Shown piece after piece: positions 7,044-15,107 of a stretch of 15,892 nucleotides of DNA. The stretch lies in the NCBI GenBank assembly GCA_902474645.1, contig CABRWN010000030.1, forward strand, positions 1 to 15,892. The letters are read 5' to 3'. Source of the DNA: an uncultured Collinsella sp. Lineage in GTDB: Bacteria > Actinomycetota > Coriobacteriia > Coriobacteriales > Coriobacteriaceae. How positions within the stretch are numbered: the first letter of the stretch is position 1; each line of letters opens with the position of its first letter. The position numbers and the translations under genes are program-made. A model generated the notes under the pieces. It did no database searches. It saw only the letters and a list, made by a program, of their open reading frames with translations, and had not been told where the DNA came from.

Positions 7044-7943
7044 ATGAGCGAGAACGTGACGAACACCTCCGCGACTGCGTCCAACCAGGCAATCGCGCCT
7101 ACCATCGAGATCGCCGCCCACGCCGGCACTTGCTATGGCGTACAGCGTGCGCTCGATATGGCGCTGGCCGCCGCGCCGCAGGCAGGAGAGTGCACTCAAG
7201 TTCACACCTTGGGTCCGCTCATCCATAACCCCATCGTGGTGCGCGAGCTCGCTGAGGCAGGCGTTGGCTTGGCCGAAACCCTGGACGACGCAGCGTCGGG
7301 CACCGTGATCATCCGCGCCCACGGCGTGGTGCCGCAGGTCATCGATGCCGCTCGCGAGCGTGGCCTTAACGTCGTCGACGCCACCTGCCCTTACGTCAAG
7401 AAGGTCCACGTGGCCGCCGAGCGCCTGGTGCGCGAGGGCTACCGCGTGGTGGTCGTAGGCGAGCCAGGTCACCCCGAGGTCGAGGGTATTCTGGGCCACG
7501 CCGGCAATGATGCGCAGGTCGTGAGCTGTGCCGCTGATGCGGTCGCGCTGCCGCTCAAGGGCAAGGTAGGTCTGGTTGTGCAGACCACCCAGACCGCACA
7601 GAACCTCGCCGAGGTCGTGTCTGCCATCACCCCGCGGGTGCAGGAGCTGCGTGTGATCAACACCATCTGCGCCGCCACGAGTGAGCGTCAACAGGCAGCA
7701 GCCACACTTGCCAACCGCTGCGACTGCATGGTCGTGGTGGGCGGCAAGAACTCGGGCAACACCCGCCGCCTGGCGCAGATTTGCGCAGACGCCTGCGAGC
7801 GCACGTATCACATCGAGGAAGCTTCCGAGCTCCAGGCCACGTGGTTTACCGACGCTCACCACATCGGCATCACCGCCGGAGCCTCCACCCCACAAGAACA
7901 CATCGAGCGCGCCGTCGAGCGCATCAAGGAGCTTTGCCGCTAA
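7044..7943 (+). CDS. ispH: 4-hydroxy-3-methylbut-2-enyl diphosphate reductase
   Basis: IspH (LytB) is the last enzyme of the MEP pathway. It uses a [4Fe-4S] cluster to reduce HMBPP to isopentenyl and dimethylallyl diphosphate. The 299-aa product has all three cluster cysteines: Cys30 in HAGTCYGV, Cys115 in DATCPYVKKVH and Cys209 in NTICAATSERQ. Substrate-binding motifs are also present: LGPLIHNP, RAHGV, GHPEVEG with the catalytic-type Glu, QTTQT, and the C-terminal GITAGASTP. The start ATG 7044 is 2 bp after plsC. Its ribosome-binding site is poor (GGTAGG at about 7030-7035), which suggests dependence on translation of plsC. About 20 N-terminal residues rich in Thr, Ser and Ala precede the conserved fold and are unlikely to matter for catalysis. 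Confidence 0.96.
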   Translation: MSENVTNTSATASNQAIAPTIEIAAHAGTCYGVQRALDMALAAAPQAGECTQVHTLGPLIHNPIVVRELAEAGVGLAETLDDAASGTVIIRAHGVVPQVIDAARERGLNVVDATCPYVKKVHVAAERLVREGYRVVVVGEPGHPEVEGILGHAGNDAQVVSCAADAVALPLKGKVGLVVQTTQTAQNLAEVVSAITPRVQELRVINTICAATSERQQAAATLANRCDCMVVVGGKNSGNTRRLAQICADACERTYHIEEASELQATWFTDAHHIGITAGASTPQEHIERAVERIKELCR

Positions 7944-7945
7944 CC

Positions 7946-9388
7946 ATGGACCAGACCGTACCCGCATACGCCGCCGAGGTGGCCGATTACGGGCGCAGCC
8001 GCGACCCCGAGCCGGGTGAGGGCGCGCTCGTAAAGAACGTGCGTCCCGAATCGCCCGCGTGGGATGTGGGTATCGAGCCGGGCATGCGCGTGCTCACGGT
8101 CAACGGTGAGCAGCTTACCGACATGATTGTGTGGCTCTGGGAGGCCGACGATGATACCGTCGACCTGGAGGTTTTCGATCCGCGCGACAACACCGTCACC
8201 TCCGTCGAGCTCGACCGCTTCCCGGGAGAGGACTGGGGCCTTGAGTTCGACGGCCCCATCTTCGACGGCATGCGTACCTGTGTGAACGCCTGCGTGTTCT
8301 GCTTTATGACCATGTTGCCCAAGGGCGGTCGCTCCACACTCTATATTCGCGATGACGACTACCGCCTGAGCTTTTTGCAGGGCAACTTTGTCACGCTCAC
8401 GAACCTCACCGACGAAGATGTTCAAAACGTCATCCAACGCAACATGAGCCCCATGAACGTGTCGGTCCACGCCGTGAGCCCCGACGTCCGCCGTCGTATG
8501 ATGGGCCGCAACGCCCAACGAGGCATGGACGTACTCGAGGCCATCATGGCCGCCGGCATCGAGATTCACGCGCAGATCGTGTTGTGCCCCGGCATGAATG
8601 ACGGCGAGGAGCTGGAAAAGACCCTGCGCTTTTGCGAGGAGCACGAGCAAATCACCAGCCTGGGAATCGTGCCGCTCGGTTTTACCAAGCATCAGAACCG
8701 TTTTAGCTGGTCCTACAGCGACAAGCCCGAGCTAGCGCGCGAGACCATCGCCATGATCAGGCCCTTCCAGGACCGCGCCTATGAGCGCTTTGGCCGCCAC
8801 ACCTTCCAGATGAGCGACGAGTTCTATCTGGACGCCGGCATCGATCCTCCCGAGGCAGACTTTTACGACGGTTACCCGCAGTACTACGACGGCATTGGCA
8901 TGATCCGCTCGTATCTGGACGAGACCGACGACGTGCTTGCCGCCGACGCCGAGCGTCTGGCCCGCGTCCGCGAGGCCATCGACGCCCGCAGCCAACACCT
9001 GCTGTGCCTCTCGGGCGCCAGCGCACGCGACACAGTGGCGCGCTTTGTGGAGTCGCCGTATGGTCTCGCCGGCACCGTCACAGCCATCAAGAACCGCTAC
9101 TTTGGCGGCAACGTGGACGTGACCGGCCTCATCGTCGCGTGTGACATTCTGGAGCAGCTGCCCCAAGATCTGTCGGGGGTTATGCTCTTTGTGCCTAAGC
9201 TCATGTTCAACGCTGACGGCATGACGCTTGACGAGTATCATCGTGACGATTTACTCGCAAGCCTTACCAGTCGCGGCGCCGAGGTTCATGTGGTGTCGAC
9301 CATGCCGCATGAGCTGCTCGATACCTTGGAGCGCATCCTTGGCATTGTGCCCGCAGACTCTAACACTTCCACTGACCCTACCCATTAA
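7946..9388 (+). CDS. PDZ / radical SAM / DUF512 family protein
   Basis: The 480-aa product matches an uncharacterised iron-sulfur family with three parts. Residues about 25-90 form a PDZ-like domain (VRPESPAWDVGIEPGMRVLTVNG without a break). A radical SAM core has cysteines 112, 116 and 119 in CVNACVFC, a CX3CX2C motif whose first codon is at 8279. The C-terminal half, with VPLGFTKHQ and DEFYL..G, is the DUF512 region and ends in a Rossmann-like segment (VTGLIVACDIL). Radical SAM chemistry with S-adenosylmethionine is expected, but the substrate and reaction are unknown. ATG 7946 is the first start after the ispH stop, 2 bp away. AAGGAG lies 15 bases upstream, somewhat far. The upstream in-frame extension lies inside ispH and is discounted. 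Its position before der is common in clostridia and Coriobacteriia. Confidence 0.9.
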   Translation: MDQTVPAYAAEVADYGRSRDPEPGEGALVKNVRPESPAWDVGIEPGMRVLTVNGEQLTDMIVWLWEADDDTVDLEVFDPRDNTVTSVELDRFPGEDWGLEFDGPIFDGMRTCVNACVFCFMTMLPKGGRSTLYIRDDDYRLSFLQGNFVTLTNLTDEDVQNVIQRNMSPMNVSVHAVSPDVRRRMMGRNAQRGMDVLEAIMAAGIEIHAQIVLCPGMNDGEELEKTLRFCEEHEQITSLGIVPLGFTKHQNRFSWSYSDKPELARETIAMIRPFQDRAYERFGRHTFQMSDEFYLDAGIDPPEADFYDGYPQYYDGIGMIRSYLDETDDVLAADAERLARVREAIDARSQHLLCLSGASARDTVARFVESPYGLAGTVTAIKNRYFGGNVDVTGLIVACDILEQLPQDLSGVMLFVPKLMFNADGMTLDEYHRDDLLASLTSRGAEVHVVSTMPHELLDTLERILGIVPADSNTSTDPTH

Positions 9389-9398
9389 AGGAGAGCAG

Positions 9399-10733
9399 AT
9401 GAAACCTATCGTCGCCGTCGTCGGACGCCCCAACGTGGGCAAGTCCACGCTCGTTAACCGCCTGGCCCAGACCTCGGACGCCATCGTCCACGAGTCCCGC
9501 GGCGTCACGCGCGACCGCTCGTACCACACGGCCGATTGGAACGGCCGCGAGTTCACCATCGTCGACACGGGCGGCATCGAACCGCTCAAGAGCGATGACG
9601 TGTTTGCCACGTCCATCCGCGACCAGGCGCTCGCCGCCGCCGAGGAAGCCGCCGTCATCCTGTTTGTGGTCGACGGCCGCACCGGCGTCACCGAGGAGGA
9701 CGAGTCGGTCGCTCGCATGCTCAAGCGCTGCGACAAGCCGGTCTTTCTGCTGGTGAACAAGCTCGACAACCCCGATCGCGAGAACGACAGCATCTGGGAG
9801 TTCTATTCGCTTGGCATCGGTGAGCCCACGTCGCTCTCGGCCCTGCATGGTCATGGCACGGGCGACCTGCTCGACGATATCGTGGCCCTGTTGCCCGAGG
9901 AGGAGGACGAGATCGCCGACGAGTTCCCCGATGCGCTGAACGTGGCTATCATCGGCCGCCCCAACGCCGGTAAGTCCTCGCTGTTCAACCGCATCCTGGG
10001 CGCCGACCGCTCCATCGTGTCCAACATTGCCGGCACCACGCGCGACGCCATCGACACGGTCGTCGAGCGCAGCGGCAAGCACTACCGCATGGTCGACACT
10101 GCGGGTATCCGTAAGAAGAGCACCGTGTACGAGAACATCGAGTACTACTCCATGGTTCGCGGCCTGCGCGCCATCGACCGCGCCGACGTGGCGCTGCTCG
10201 TCGTCGACGCCTCCGTTGGCGTTACCGAACAGGACCAGAAGGTCATGGGTCTTGCCATCGAGCGCGGATGCGCCATCGTTGTGCTGCTCAACAAGTGGGA
10301 CCTGCTCGACGATGACCGCAAGCGCGAGGCCTGCATGGAGACCATCGACCGCCGTCTGGGCGTCATGGCTCCCTGGGCCCAGTACCTGCGCATCTCTGCC
10401 CTCACCGGCCGCAGCGTCGAGAAGATCTGGGCGATGGTCGACGCCGCCGAAAAGACGCGCTCGCAGAAGATTAGCACCTCGCGCCTCAACACGTTCCTCA
10501 CCGATCTGCGCGAGTTCGGTCATACCGTGGTGGACGGCAAGCGCCGCCTGCGCATGCACTACGTGACCCAGACGGGCGTCAACCCGCCGACGTTCACGTT
10601 CTTCGTCAACCACAGCGACTTGGTCAACGACACCTACCAGCGCTATGTGGAGAACCGCATGCGCTCGACCTTCGACTTTGCCGGCACGCCCATTCGACTC
10701 TTCTTTAGGAAGAAGGAGCAAAAGGATGCATAA
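9399..10733 (+). CDS. der: ribosome biogenesis GTPase Der (EngA)
   Basis: Der is an essential GTPase with two tandem G domains that assists late assembly of the 50S subunit. Domain 1 has GRPNVGKST (residues 9-17), DTGG (56-59) and NKLD (120-123). Domain 2 has GRPNAGKSS (186-194), DTAG and NKWD. The C-terminal KH-like domain (about 355-440) contains RRLRMHYVTQTGVNPPTF and FAGTPIRLFFR, which are highly conserved. The total of 444 aa fits the family. ATG 9399 is preceded by AAAGGAGA (9387-9394). The frame is open back to 9228, but that part overlaps the DUF512 gene and does not resemble Der. The last codons overlap the plsY start by 8 bp. Confidence 0.97.
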   Translation: MKPIVAVVGRPNVGKSTLVNRLAQTSDAIVHESRGVTRDRSYHTADWNGREFTIVDTGGIEPLKSDDVFATSIRDQALAAAEEAAVILFVVDGRTGVTEEDESVARMLKRCDKPVFLLVNKLDNPDRENDSIWEFYSLGIGEPTSLSALHGHGTGDLLDDIVALLPEEEDEIADEFPDALNVAIIGRPNAGKSSLFNRILGADRSIVSNIAGTTRDAIDTVVERSGKHYRMVDTAGIRKKSTVYENIEYYSMVRGLRAIDRADVALLVVDASVGVTEQDQKVMGLAIERGCAIVVLLNKWDLLDDDRKREACMETIDRRLGVMAPWAQYLRISALTGRSVEKIWAMVDAAEKTRSQKISTSRLNTFLTDLREFGHTVVDGKRRLRMHYVTQTGVNPPTFTFFVNHSDLVNDTYQRYVENRMRSTFDFAGTPIRLFFRKKEQKDA

Positions 10734-11409
10734 TCCGATTCTGCTGACCGCCATCTGCGCCGTGGTCTCGTTCTTTATCGGAGCGATTCCGTTTGGCCTG
10801 ATCTTGGGCCGCGTGTTCAACCACACGGACATTCGCAAGGCGGGCTCCGGCAACATCGGCACCACCAACGCGCTGCGCGTGGCCGGCCCCAAGGTGGCCG
10901 CGCTCACGCTGCTGCTCGACTGCCTTAAGGGCGCCATCTGCGTTGTCATCGCCCGTCCGCTCATCGCGAGCGTGGGCTATGGATTTCCGCCGAACATCAT
11001 GGCGCCCGGAGCCCCCGGCGACTGGATGCTCGGCGTCATCTGCCTGGCAGCGGTGTGGGGCCACATCTTCTCGCCCTACCTCAATTTCCATGGCGGCAAG
11101 GGAATCGCAGTTGGCCTGGGCGTCATCCTCGCCTGGTATTGGCCAATTGGCCTGTCGCTGCTGGGCATGTTTATCGTGGCCGTCGCCATCACCAAGTTTG
11201 TGTCGGTGGGCTCGCTTGCCGCGGCCATCGGTCTTCCCATCGCTGCTTGCGCGGTCTTTCCGTACAGCAGCCTGGGCCTCAAGTTCTGCATGGCGATAAT
11301 CGGCATCACCGTGGTGTGGGCCCATCGCGCGAACATCAAAAAGCTCATGACCGGTAAGGAGTCCAAGCTCTCGTTTACCAAGCGCGTCACCGAGCCCGAC
11401 GATAAGTAG
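10726..11409 (+). CDS. plsY: acyl-phosphate:glycerol-3-phosphate acyltransferase PlsY
   Basis: PlsY is an integral membrane enzyme that transfers the acyl chain from acyl-phosphate to glycerol-3-phosphate, making 1-acyl-glycerol-3-phosphate. The 227-aa product has several hydrophobic helices (about 5-28, 55-80, 100-118, 127-150 and 155-180, plus one near 185-205). The three conserved loops are present: SGNIGTTNAL (41-50), GHIFSPYLNFHGGKG (112-126) and a C-terminal HRANIKKL. ATG 10726 lies inside the last codons of der, with AAGGAG at 10713-10718 upstream. GpsA, encoded 9 bp downstream, makes its acceptor substrate, and the PlsC-like protein encoded upstream would use its product. PlsX, the acyl-phosphate donor enzyme, is not in the window. 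Confidence 0.96.
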   Translation: MHNPILLTAICAVVSFFIGAIPFGLILGRVFNHTDIRKAGSGNIGTTNALRVAGPKVAALTLLLDCLKGAICVVIARPLIASVGYGFPPNIMAPGAPGDWMLGVICLAAVWGHIFSPYLNFHGGKGIAVGLGVILAWYWPIGLSLLGMFIVAVAITKFVSVGSLAAAIGLPIAACAVFPYSSLGLKFCMAIIGITVVWAHRANIKKLMTGKESKLSFTKRVTEPDDK

Positions 11410-11418
11410 GAGAGAGTC

Positions 11419-12426
11419 ATGAATGTTGCGCTGATTGGCTCTGGCTCGTGGGGAACCGCCGTCGCCGGCCTTGCCGCCGCGCGAGCCGTGCGCGTAACCA
11501 TGTGGGCCCATAGCGAGCAGACGGCCGCCGGCATTAACGGTGAGCACCGCAACCCCCGCTACCTTGTGGGCTACGAGCTGCCGGACAACGTGGTAGCAAC
11601 GACCGAGCTCGCCCAGGCGCTCGACGGTGCCGATGCGATCATCTTTGCCGTGCCCTCCACGCACTTGCGCGACGTGTGCCATCGGGCAGCGCCCTTTATC
11701 GCCGCCGATACCCCGGTGCTCTGCCTCACCAAGGGCATTGAGCCCGAGTCCGGCCTGCTCATGAGCGAGGTCATCGCCAGCGAGATCGGCAACGAGGCGC
11801 GCGTGGCGGCGCTCTCGGGTCCCAACCATGCCGAGGAGATCTGCCGCGGCGGTCTTTCTGCCGCCGTCATCGCCAGCAAAGATCCGCAGATAGGGGAGAC
11901 CTTTAAGAACCTGCTCCTATCCACGGCCTTCCGTATTTATCTGTCGCAAGACATGACCGGTGTCGAGGTCTGCGGCGCCATGAAAAATGTCATCGCCATC
12001 GTATGCGGCATCTCCGCCGGTACCGGTGCGGGCGACAACACGCTTGCCCTCATCATGACGCGCGGCCTGGCAGAGATCAGCCGTCTGGTGCACGCCCGCG
12101 GCGGTCAAGCTATGACCTGCATGGGACTTGCCGGCATGGGCGACCTCATTGCCACCTGCACCTCGGAGCACTCGCGCAACCGCACCTTTGGCTACGAGTT
12201 TGCCCACGGCGTGTCGCTCGACGAGTATCAGACGCGCACGCATATGGTGGTCGAGGGCGCCGTCGCGGCCCGCAGCGTCAGCGAGCTTGCCCGTTCGCTG
12301 GGCGTAGACATTCCGCTCACCTTTGCCGTGGAGCAAACGCTCTACAACGGTGTTGCTTTGGATAGGGCGCTCGAGATTCTTACCGATCGCGTCCCTTCTC
12401 AAGAGTTCTACGGACTCACCGACTAG
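11419..12426 (+). CDS. gpsA: NAD(P)-dependent glycerol-3-phosphate dehydrogenase
   Basis: GpsA reduces dihydroxyacetone phosphate to sn-glycerol-3-phosphate, the backbone for phospholipids. The 335-aa product is of standard length. The Rossmann motif GSGSWGT is at residues 7-13. FAVPS (76-80), LTKGIE (103-108) and SGPNHAEE (133-140) are family signatures. Lys189 in CGAMKNVIAI is the expected catalytic lysine, and GLAGMGDLIATCTSEHSRN in the C-terminal helical domain is the conserved substrate-binding block. ATG 11419 follows AGGAGAG at about 11408-11414. The gene sits 9 bp after plsY, which consumes its product. Confidence 0.97.
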   Translation: MNVALIGSGSWGTAVAGLAAARAVRVTMWAHSEQTAAGINGEHRNPRYLVGYELPDNVVATTELAQALDGADAIIFAVPSTHLRDVCHRAAPFIAADTPVLCLTKGIEPESGLLMSEVIASEIGNEARVAALSGPNHAEEICRGGLSAAVIASKDPQIGETFKNLLLSTAFRIYLSQDMTGVEVCGAMKNVIAIVCGISAGTGAGDNTLALIMTRGLAEISRLVHARGGQAMTCMGLAGMGDLIATCTSEHSRNRTFGYEFAHGVSLDEYQTRTHMVVEGAVAARSVSELARSLGVDIPLTFAVEQTLYNGVALDRALEILTDRVPSQEFYGLTD

Positions 12427-12444
12427 CGCAGAAAGGCTACTACC

Positions 12445-13116
12445 ATGGGTTCCATCAAAATCGCTCCGTCCGTCCTTTCGGCCGACATGGCCAACCTCAA
12501 GGGCGAGCTCGACAAGATCGCCGGTGCCGACTACGTACACTTTGACGTTATGGACGGTCACTTTACCGGCAACCTCACCTTTGGCGTTGACATCCTTAAG
12601 GCCGTCAAGCGCTCCACCGATGTACCGGTCGACGCGCACCTCATGGTGTCGAACCCCGACGAGACGGTCGATTGGTATGCCGACGCCGGTGCCGACATGA
12701 TCACCGTGCACTACGAGGCTTCCACGCACCTGCACCGCACGCTCACGCATCTGCAGCAGCGCGGCGTCAAGGCCGGCGTGGTGCTCAACCCCGCCACCCC
12801 CGTGTGCGTGCTCGAGAGCATCATCGACGTTGTCGACATGGTGCTGCTGATGAGCGTGAACCCTGGCTTTGGCGGCCAGAGCTTTATCCCTGGTACAATC
12901 GCCAAACTGCACGAGCTTACGGCCATGTGCGAGCGACATGGCGTGTCGCCCATGATCGAGGTCGACGGCGGCATCTCTTCCAAAAACATCGCCGAGGTCG
13001 TCAAGGCCGGCGCAAATGTCCTGGTGGCCGGTTCCGCCGTATTTAAGTCCGAAGATCCCGCCGCCGAGGTTGCGCTGCTGCAGAAGCTGGGCAACGAGGC
13101 TGCACAGGAGGCATAA
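12445..13116 (+). CDS. rpe: ribulose-phosphate 3-epimerase
   Basis: Rpe interconverts ribulose-5-phosphate and xylulose-5-phosphate in the pentose phosphate pathway. The product is a 223-aa TIM barrel. The metal ligands and catalytic acids are visible: His32 and Asp34 in VHFDVMDGHF, His65 in DAHLMV, and Asp174 in IEVDGGIS. The phosphate-binding segment SVNPGFGGQSFIP (137-149) is intact. The usual VPN after MDGHF reads TGN here, a mild variation. ATG 12445 has AAAGG at 12432-12436. The gene lies 18 bp after gpsA and 6 bp before the cysteine desulfurase. Its metabolic link to these neighbours is loose, so co-expression is the only relation suggested. Confidence 0.96.
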   Translation: MGSIKIAPSVLSADMANLKGELDKIAGADYVHFDVMDGHFTGNLTFGVDILKAVKRSTDVPVDAHLMVSNPDETVDWYADAGADMITVHYEASTHLHRTLTHLQQRGVKAGVVLNPATPVCVLESIIDVVDMVLLMSVNPGFGGQSFIPGTIAKLHELTAMCERHGVSPMIEVDGGISSKNIAEVVKAGANVLVAGSAVFKSEDPAAEVALLQKLGNEAAQEA

Positions 13117-13122
13117 ACCCTT

Positions 13123-14301
13123 ATGACCGCAGGTCAAAACCGCATACCCGTGAATCTTGACTATGCCGCCTCGACGCCCATGCGCGCCGAGGCGCTCCTT
13201 GCGCAGCGCGAGTACGACGACAGCGAGCCTGCCGGCGTCAACCCCAACTCGCTGCACTCGCTCGGCCGCAAGGCTGCCGCGCGTCTGGAGGTTGCACGTC
13301 GCGAGATCGCCCGCAGCTTTGGCGCGCGCGTTCGCCCGTCTGAGATTGTTCTGACCAACGGCGGCACCGAAGCCAACCAGCTGGCGCTACTCGGTCTTGC
13401 CGAGGGTGCACGTCAGCGCGACCGTAAGCGTAACCGCGTGATCGTATCTGCCATCGAGCACGATTCGATTCTGGACAACCTGCCGCTGCTGCGTGCCGCA
13501 GGCTTTAGAGTCGACCTGGTGCAGCCCTGCCGCATGGGCTACATTGAGCCTGCCACGCTTGTCGAGCTACTAGGCGACGACGTGGCGCTCGTGAGCATCA
13601 TGGTTGCCAACAACGAGACCGGCGTGGTGCAGCCCATCCGCGAGCTTGCCGCGGCCGCGCATACCGTGGGCGCCCTGTTCCACACCGATGCCATCCAGGG
13701 GTATCTGCATATTCCGCTCGATGTTACCGAGCTGGGAGTTGACGCCATGACCGTTGCTGCGCACAAGATCGGTGGCCCCGTAGCATCCGGCGCGCTCTAC
13801 CTTAAGAACCGCACGCCGCTGCGCCCGCGCATCTTTGGCGGCGGACAGGAAGCCGGACGTCGCGCCGGCACGCAGGATCTGCGCACGCAGCTCGCCTTTG
13901 CCGCTGCCGCCCGCACGCTGACGCTCCATGTGGCCGAGGAGCGCGAGAAGCTGCAAGCCCTTTCCGACAAGCTCTACGCCAAGCTTACGGCCCATCCGCG
14001 CATTCACGCCACCATGGGCGACTATGCGCATGCCGACCGTCTGCCCGGCATGGTATCGATCTACATTGACGGCATGGACTCCGAGGAGCTCATCATCAAG
14101 CTCGACGCCGCCGGCTTTGAGGTATCGGCCGGTTCTGCCTGCTCGAGCGGCAGCATGGACCCGAGCCATGGTCTCAGCGCCATGGGCATTGGTCGCGAGC
14201 AGGCATTGGGCGCTCTGCGTATCTCGTTTGATGACCGTGTGAACCCTGCCGACCTGGACGACTTTGCCCAGACGCTGCTCTCGATCGTGGGTGCCGCATG
14301 A
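13123..14301 (+). CDS. cysteine desulfurase (NifS/IscS-type class V aminotransferase fold)
   Basis: This PLP enzyme of 392 aa removes sulfur from cysteine as a persulfide for Fe-S clusters or tRNA thiolation. The PLP lysine is Lys215 in VAAHKIGGP. His113 (IEHDS) and Asp189 (HTDAIQG) are the expected cofactor contacts. The persulfide-forming Cys340 is in the loop SAGSACSSGS. NLDYAASTP near the N-terminus and NPNSLHSLGR are family signatures. The short active-site loop fits group I (NifS/IscS), but the physiological partner cannot be told. No IscU, SufU or MnmA gene is adjacent. The start ATG 13123 has AGGAGG at 13106-13111, 11 bases away, inside the end of rpe. Its stop overlaps the next start as ATGA. 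Confidence 0.93.
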   Translation: MTAGQNRIPVNLDYAASTPMRAEALLAQREYDDSEPAGVNPNSLHSLGRKAAARLEVARREIARSFGARVRPSEIVLTNGGTEANQLALLGLAEGARQRDRKRNRVIVSAIEHDSILDNLPLLRAAGFRVDLVQPCRMGYIEPATLVELLGDDVALVSIMVANNETGVVQPIRELAAAAHTVGALFHTDAIQGYLHIPLDVTELGVDAMTVAAHKIGGPVASGALYLKNRTPLRPRIFGGGQEAGRRAGTQDLRTQLAFAAAARTLTLHVAEEREKLQALSDKLYAKLTAHPRIHATMGDYAHADRLPGMVSIYIDGMDSEELIIKLDAAGFEVSAGSACSSGSMDPSHGLSAMGIGREQALGALRISFDDRVNPADLDDFAQTLLSIVGAA

Positions 14302-15107
14302 TCGTCGCCGAGTTTGAACGTGCGCTGCTGGCGCGCTACCCCAAGGCGGACGCCGAGGGCTGGGATCACGTAGGTCTCTCCGTTGGCGATCCCGCTGCCG
14401 AGATTACCGGCGTTGCCTGCGCGCTCGATGCCACCGAGGCAAATGTTCGCCGTGCACAAGAAGCCGGTGCCAACGTTCTGCTGACGCATCATCCCATATA
14501 CATCAAGGCGCCCGAGGCGTTTTGCCCAGCTGATGCCGCACGCCCCCAGTGCAGCGCGGCACTCTACGAGGCAGCGCGTTGCGGCGTGAGCATCATTTCG
14601 CTCCACACCAACCTGGACCGCTCGCACGAAGCCCGCGTCTGCCTGAGCGAGCTGCTGGGTGCCGCACCCGTGAGCTCACTGGAGCACGTGGACGACCCCG
14701 AGTCCACCGGCCTGGGTGCACTCGCGACCCTCAACAACCCCTGTAGCCTGCGCGATCTCGCCGCCCGTGCCGCCACGGCATTTGGCAGCGACCCGCGTGT
14801 GTGGGGCGAAGCCGAGCACGCGTGCCGAACCGTCGCTATTTTGGGCGGCTCCCTGGGCGACTTTGGAGAGCTCGCCATCGCCGCAGGCGCAGATGTTGTC
14901 GTGACGGGCGAGGCGGGCTACCACGTGGCGCAAGACCTTGCCTTGCGCGGGCTGTCGGTGATCTTGCTCGGCCACGACCGCTCTGAGGAGCCGTTCGTTG
15001 ATATATTGATGAACTCTGCAGTTGACGCCGGGGTCGACCCCCGTCATGCGATTAAAATACTGAACCCTTGCCAATGGTGGACTGTGACAAAAGGAGAGAA
15101 CTTATGA
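14298..15107 (+). CDS. Nif3-like dinuclear metal center protein
   Basis: This 269-aa protein belongs to the NIF3/YbgI family, whose biochemical role is unsettled. The family has been discussed in connection with GTP cyclohydrolase-type and other metal-dependent hydrolase activities, but none can be assigned here. The expected dimetal ligands are present: His64 and His65 in LLTHHPI, Asp107 in HTNLD, and His226 and Glu230 in GHDRSEEPF. The N-terminal EGWDHVGLSVG block is typical, though Asn is more usual where His24 stands. The middle region is short, so the extra PII-like domain of larger members is absent. ATG 14298 overlaps the cysteine desulfurase stop, and its TGA (15105-15107) overlaps the next start. 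It is thus tightly coupled on both sides. Confidence 0.92.
   Translation: MIVAEFERALLARYPKADAEGWDHVGLSVGDPAAEITGVACALDATEANVRRAQEAGANVLLTHHPIYIKAPEAFCPADAARPQCSAALYEAARCGVSIISLHTNLDRSHEARVCLSELLGAAPVSSLEHVDDPESTGLGALATLNNPCSLRDLAARAATAFGSDPRVWGEAEHACRTVAILGGSLGDFGELAIAAGADVVVTGEAGYHVAQDLALRGLSVILLGHDRSEEPFVDILMNSAVDAGVDPRHAIKILNPCQWWTVTKGENL

Noticed and set aside
9378..10964. A 528-codon open frame on the minus strand opposite der and plsY
   Set aside because: It spans two clear + strand genes, has no ribosome-binding site or recognisable domain, and is best explained by codon bias.
12891..12899. TGGTACAAT, an extended -10-like sequence inside rpe
   Set aside because: It encodes part of the expected Rpe sequence after the conserved phosphate-binding loop. 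No good -35 lies at 16-18 bases, and there is no gene start close by other than the already coupled cysteine desulfurase gene.
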